Assembly (NCBI GenBank): GCA_964544865.1
Contig: CAZJDV010000107.1
Location: 1 to 7,389, forward strand
From: CAZJDV01 sp964544865
Lineage (GTDB): Bacteria; Chloroflexota; Dehalococcoidia; Lucifugimonadales; CAJWER01
Direction of reading: 5' to 3'
Length of the DNA stretch: 7,389 nucleotides
Shown here: one piece after another, positions 5,817 through 7,389 of the stretch
Layout of the letters: each line of letters starts with the position of its first letter
Position numbering within the stretch: position 1 is the stretch's first letter
Notes under the pieces: model-generated
What the model was told of the DNA's origin: nothing
Seen by the model: the letters and a program-made list of their open reading frames with translations, nothing else
Database searches by the model: none
Made by a program: the position numbers and the translations under genes

Positions 5817-5845
5817 TTGCAGCGTCTCAGCTGGCGTGTTAGCGT
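5817..5845 (+). promoter_or_regulatory. Candidate promoter for the lspA operon
   Basis: TTGCAG (5817-5822, four of six matches to TTGACA) is followed by 17 nt and TAGCGT (5840-5845). The -10 is very close to the ATG at 5861, so the transcript leader would be under 10 nt. This makes the call weak, and an upstream promoter within 5722-5816 is equally possible. Confidence 0.25.
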
Positions 5846-5860
5846 GATTAGCGGGGTAGT

Positions 5861-6556
5861 ATGAGCGTCGGAGCAATCAAAGTAGTCGGGTTTCTGGCTC
5901 TTTTTGCCGTGGTCTATGCTATTTTTTACAGACCTGTCATGAGCATCTGGGAACGCCGGTCGTCAACGCCCGGCGAAGGCGCCGTGCCCTCTCAAGAGCC
6001 TGCCTTCAAAGCGGACTTGCCATTGGAGGCCGGCGACGCCGAGTCCGACGAGGCGTCCACTCCACAGATTCACTGGTACCGAGACCGGATCCTTTTGTTC
6101 GCGATAACGTCAGTATTCTTGCTCGACCAGCTCACCAAGTACCTGATTAAGAGCAATCTACGCCTGCACGAGTCCTGGCCCAGCGAAGGATTCGTCCGAC
6201 TAACCTACGGGACGAACAGCGGGACCGCCTTCGGACTGTTTCCCAACCAAACGGTCTTCCTGATCGTATCCTCGCTCATCGCCATCGGGTTCATCTACTA
6301 CTTCTACAGGGCGCACGCGACGCCGAGCCGCCTTCTCAGGCTTGCCATCGGCCTCCAGTTAGGCGGCGCGGCCGGCAACCTGATCGACCGGCTCAGGTAC
6401 GGCTCGGTCGTGGACTTCATCGACGTGGGCTGGTGGCCCGTGTTCAACCTCGCGGACTCCTCGATCGTCGTCGGAATCGGGCTCCTTATCGCAGTGACGC
6501 TGACCGAGCCAAAAAGCGAACCGAAGCGGCGCGAGGCGGATGACCCGGCCCCGTGA
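5861..6556 (+). CDS. lspA: Lipoprotein signal peptidase (signal peptidase II) with N-terminal extension
   Basis: LspA is an inner-membrane aspartyl protease that removes the signal peptide from lipoproteins after diacylglyceryl transfer to the lipobox cysteine. The conserved blocks are all present: LLDQLTK at 87-93, TNSGTAFG at 118-125, GGAAGNLIDRL at 168-178 with catalytic Asp176, and VVDFID through FNLADSS with catalytic Asp199. Four hydrophobic segments lie near 77-93, 131-148, 159-174 and 195-214. Family members usually have 150-180 residues. This one has 231, because about 70 residues precede the core: an extra hydrophobic helix (about 6-23) and an acidic Pro/Glu-rich linker. No well-placed start with a ribosome binding site lies closer to the core. 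The ribosome binding site for the ATG is weak (GCGGGG). The pseudouridine synthase gene begins 30 nt after the stop, so the two are probably co-transcribed. Confidence 0.93.
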   Translation: MSVGAIKVVGFLALFAVVYAIFYRPVMSIWERRSSTPGEGAVPSQEPAFKADLPLEAGDAESDEASTPQIHWYRDRILLFAITSVFLLDQLTKYLIKSNLRLHESWPSEGFVRLTYGTNSGTAFGLFPNQTVFLIVSSLIAIGFIYYFYRAHATPSRLLRLAIGLQLGGAAGNLIDRLRYGSVVDFIDVGWWPVFNLADSSIVVGIGLLIAVTLTEPKSEPKRREADDPAP

Positions 6557-6586
6557 GCCGGTGCGCCCCAGCCGGCTAGAGGTGTA

Positions 6587-7389
6587 ATGGGCGCCATCCT
6601 CACATTCGACGCGGACGACAGCGGCGAGCGCCTCGATGCATTTCTGGCCAATCGGACGCCGAGGCTCTCGCGGTCGCAACTCAAGGGACTCATCGACGAG
6701 GGGCGCGTAACGGTCGACGGGCGGCCGGCCAAGCCGGCCTTGCGTATCCAGGCGGGCCAGCAGGTCAGCGTCGCCCTGGCCGAGCCGGCCACGACCATAC
6801 TGGTCCCGCGGCCGATTCCCTTTGAGGTTATCTACGAGGACCCGGAATTGCTCGTCGTTGACAAGCCCGCGGGGCTGGCCGTCATGCCTGCACCGGGACA
6901 CGTCGACGACACTCTCGCCAACGCCCTCGTGGCGCGCTTTCCCGACCTGGACGGCATCGGCGGTAAACTCAGGGCGGGCATCGCCCACCGGCTGGACATG
7001 GACACCTCGGGGCTCATCGTGGTCGCCAGGAACGAGGAGGTCCTGGCTGGTCTGCAAGGTCAATTCAAACGACATCGCATAACCAAGGTCTACCGGGCGC
7101 TTGTCCGTGGCGAGGTCGCCCGGCATGAGGCGATAGTCGATGCGCCAATCCGACGGCACCCGAGGGACCGGAAGCGGATGGCCGTCGAGGACTCCGGCAG
7201 GGATGCGAGGACTGCTTACAAAGTAGTCGCCCGGTACGAAGGCTACACGCTCATCGAGGTCAGGCCGATCACGGGCCGCACGCACCAGATCCGCGTCCAC
7301 ATGGCGTCCATCGGCCATCCCCTGGCGGGAGACGCCACGTACGGCAGGCCGCTTCCGACCCTACGCCGGCACTTCCTCCACGCCCGGAC
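6587..7389 (+). CDS. RluA/RluD-family pseudouridine synthase, 3' end cut by the window
   Basis: The frame is open from ATG 6587 to the right edge (267 codons plus two bases). Residues 14-60 form an S4-type RNA-binding domain (ERLDAFLANRTPRLSRSQLKGLI). The catalytic domain starts near 80 (VIYEDPELLVVDKPAGL) and includes HRLDMDTSGL at 134-143 with catalytic Asp137. Family members usually have Lys where Met138 stands. GRTHQIRVH at 230-238 and GHPLAGDATYG near 243-253 are also conserved. The enzyme turns specific uridines of ribosomal RNA into pseudouridine; RluD acts on 23S rRNA helix 69, but the site here cannot be read from the sequence. A usual length of 300-325 residues suggests about 40-60 are missing. 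AGAGGTG (6578-6584) precedes the ATG closely. Position after lspA matches a frequent bacterial arrangement. Confidence 0.93.
   Translation, partial: MGAILTFDADDSGERLDAFLANRTPRLSRSQLKGLIDEGRVTVDGRPAKPALRIQAGQQVSVALAEPATTILVPRPIPFEVIYEDPELLVVDKPAGLAVMPAPGHVDDTLANALVARFPDLDGIGGKLRAGIAHRLDMDTSGLIVVARNEEVLAGLQGQFKRHRITKVYRALVRGEVARHEAIVDAPIRRHPRDRKRMAVEDSGRDARTAYKVVARYEGYTLIEVRPITGRTHQIRVHMASIGHPLAGDATYGRPLPTLRRHFLHAR

Noticed and set aside
6359..7318. Long minus-strand open frame (319 codons) opposite lspA and the pseudouridine synthase
   Set aside because: It is antisense to two genes with complete catalytic motifs, and its product is low-complexity and rich in Arg, Asp, Gly and Val with no recognisable domain. 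High-GC coding DNA often leaves such antisense frames open.

Overview
The window reads as a GC-rich bacterial chromosome fragment with ordinary housekeeping and metabolic genes. The lineage cannot be fixed without searches. The mix of an enolase-superfamily enzyme, threonine-synthase-like and aminotransferase genes, a PspC-domain protein and high-GC codon use is compatible with a marine or soil Chloroflexota (Dehalococcoidia/SAR202-like) genome. That placement is inference.

Layout, left to right: (1) 1-135 is an AT-richer stretch with no recognisable gene. (2) 136-210 is a minus-strand tRNA with a CAU anticodon and an encoded CCA end. (3) 447-1631 (+) is a class I/II PLP aminotransferase, which converges on a minus-strand pair. 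(4) That pair is an enolase-superfamily (mandelate racemase-like) gene (2790-3935) followed 16 nt later by a threonine-synthase-like gene (1646-2773), very likely one operon. A TATAAT box upstream probably drives it. (5) A 15-bp hairpin (4046-4080) separates this operon from a small minus-strand gene (4106-4402). Its best ribosome binding site points to an AUA codon rather than to the first AUG. (6) 4624-5142 (-) is a PspC-domain gene that can only be read with two compensating single-base frame changes, both in G runs. (7) 5299-5721 (-) is a small protein with a ribbon-helix-helix-like segment. (8) Divergently from it, 5861-6556 (+) is lspA (signal peptidase II) with an unusual N-terminal extension, followed by a RluA/RluD-family pseudouridine synthase that runs off the right edge.

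How the genes relate: the aminotransferase, threonine-synthase-like enzyme and enolase-superfamily enzyme form a small metabolic neighbourhood (two PLP enzymes and a carboxylate-chemistry enzyme), but no specific pathway can be deduced. lspA plus the pseudouridine synthase is a commonly seen housekeeping pair. Several genes share a promoter layout of TTGACA, 17 nt, then TAnnnT.

I did not find a clear new defence, mobile or RNA-guided system. The observations most worth checking are the AUA start, the doubly frameshifted PspC gene, the altered catalytic positions in the enolase-superfamily protein, the extended LspA, and the repeat pair in the RHH/lspA divergent promoter region.
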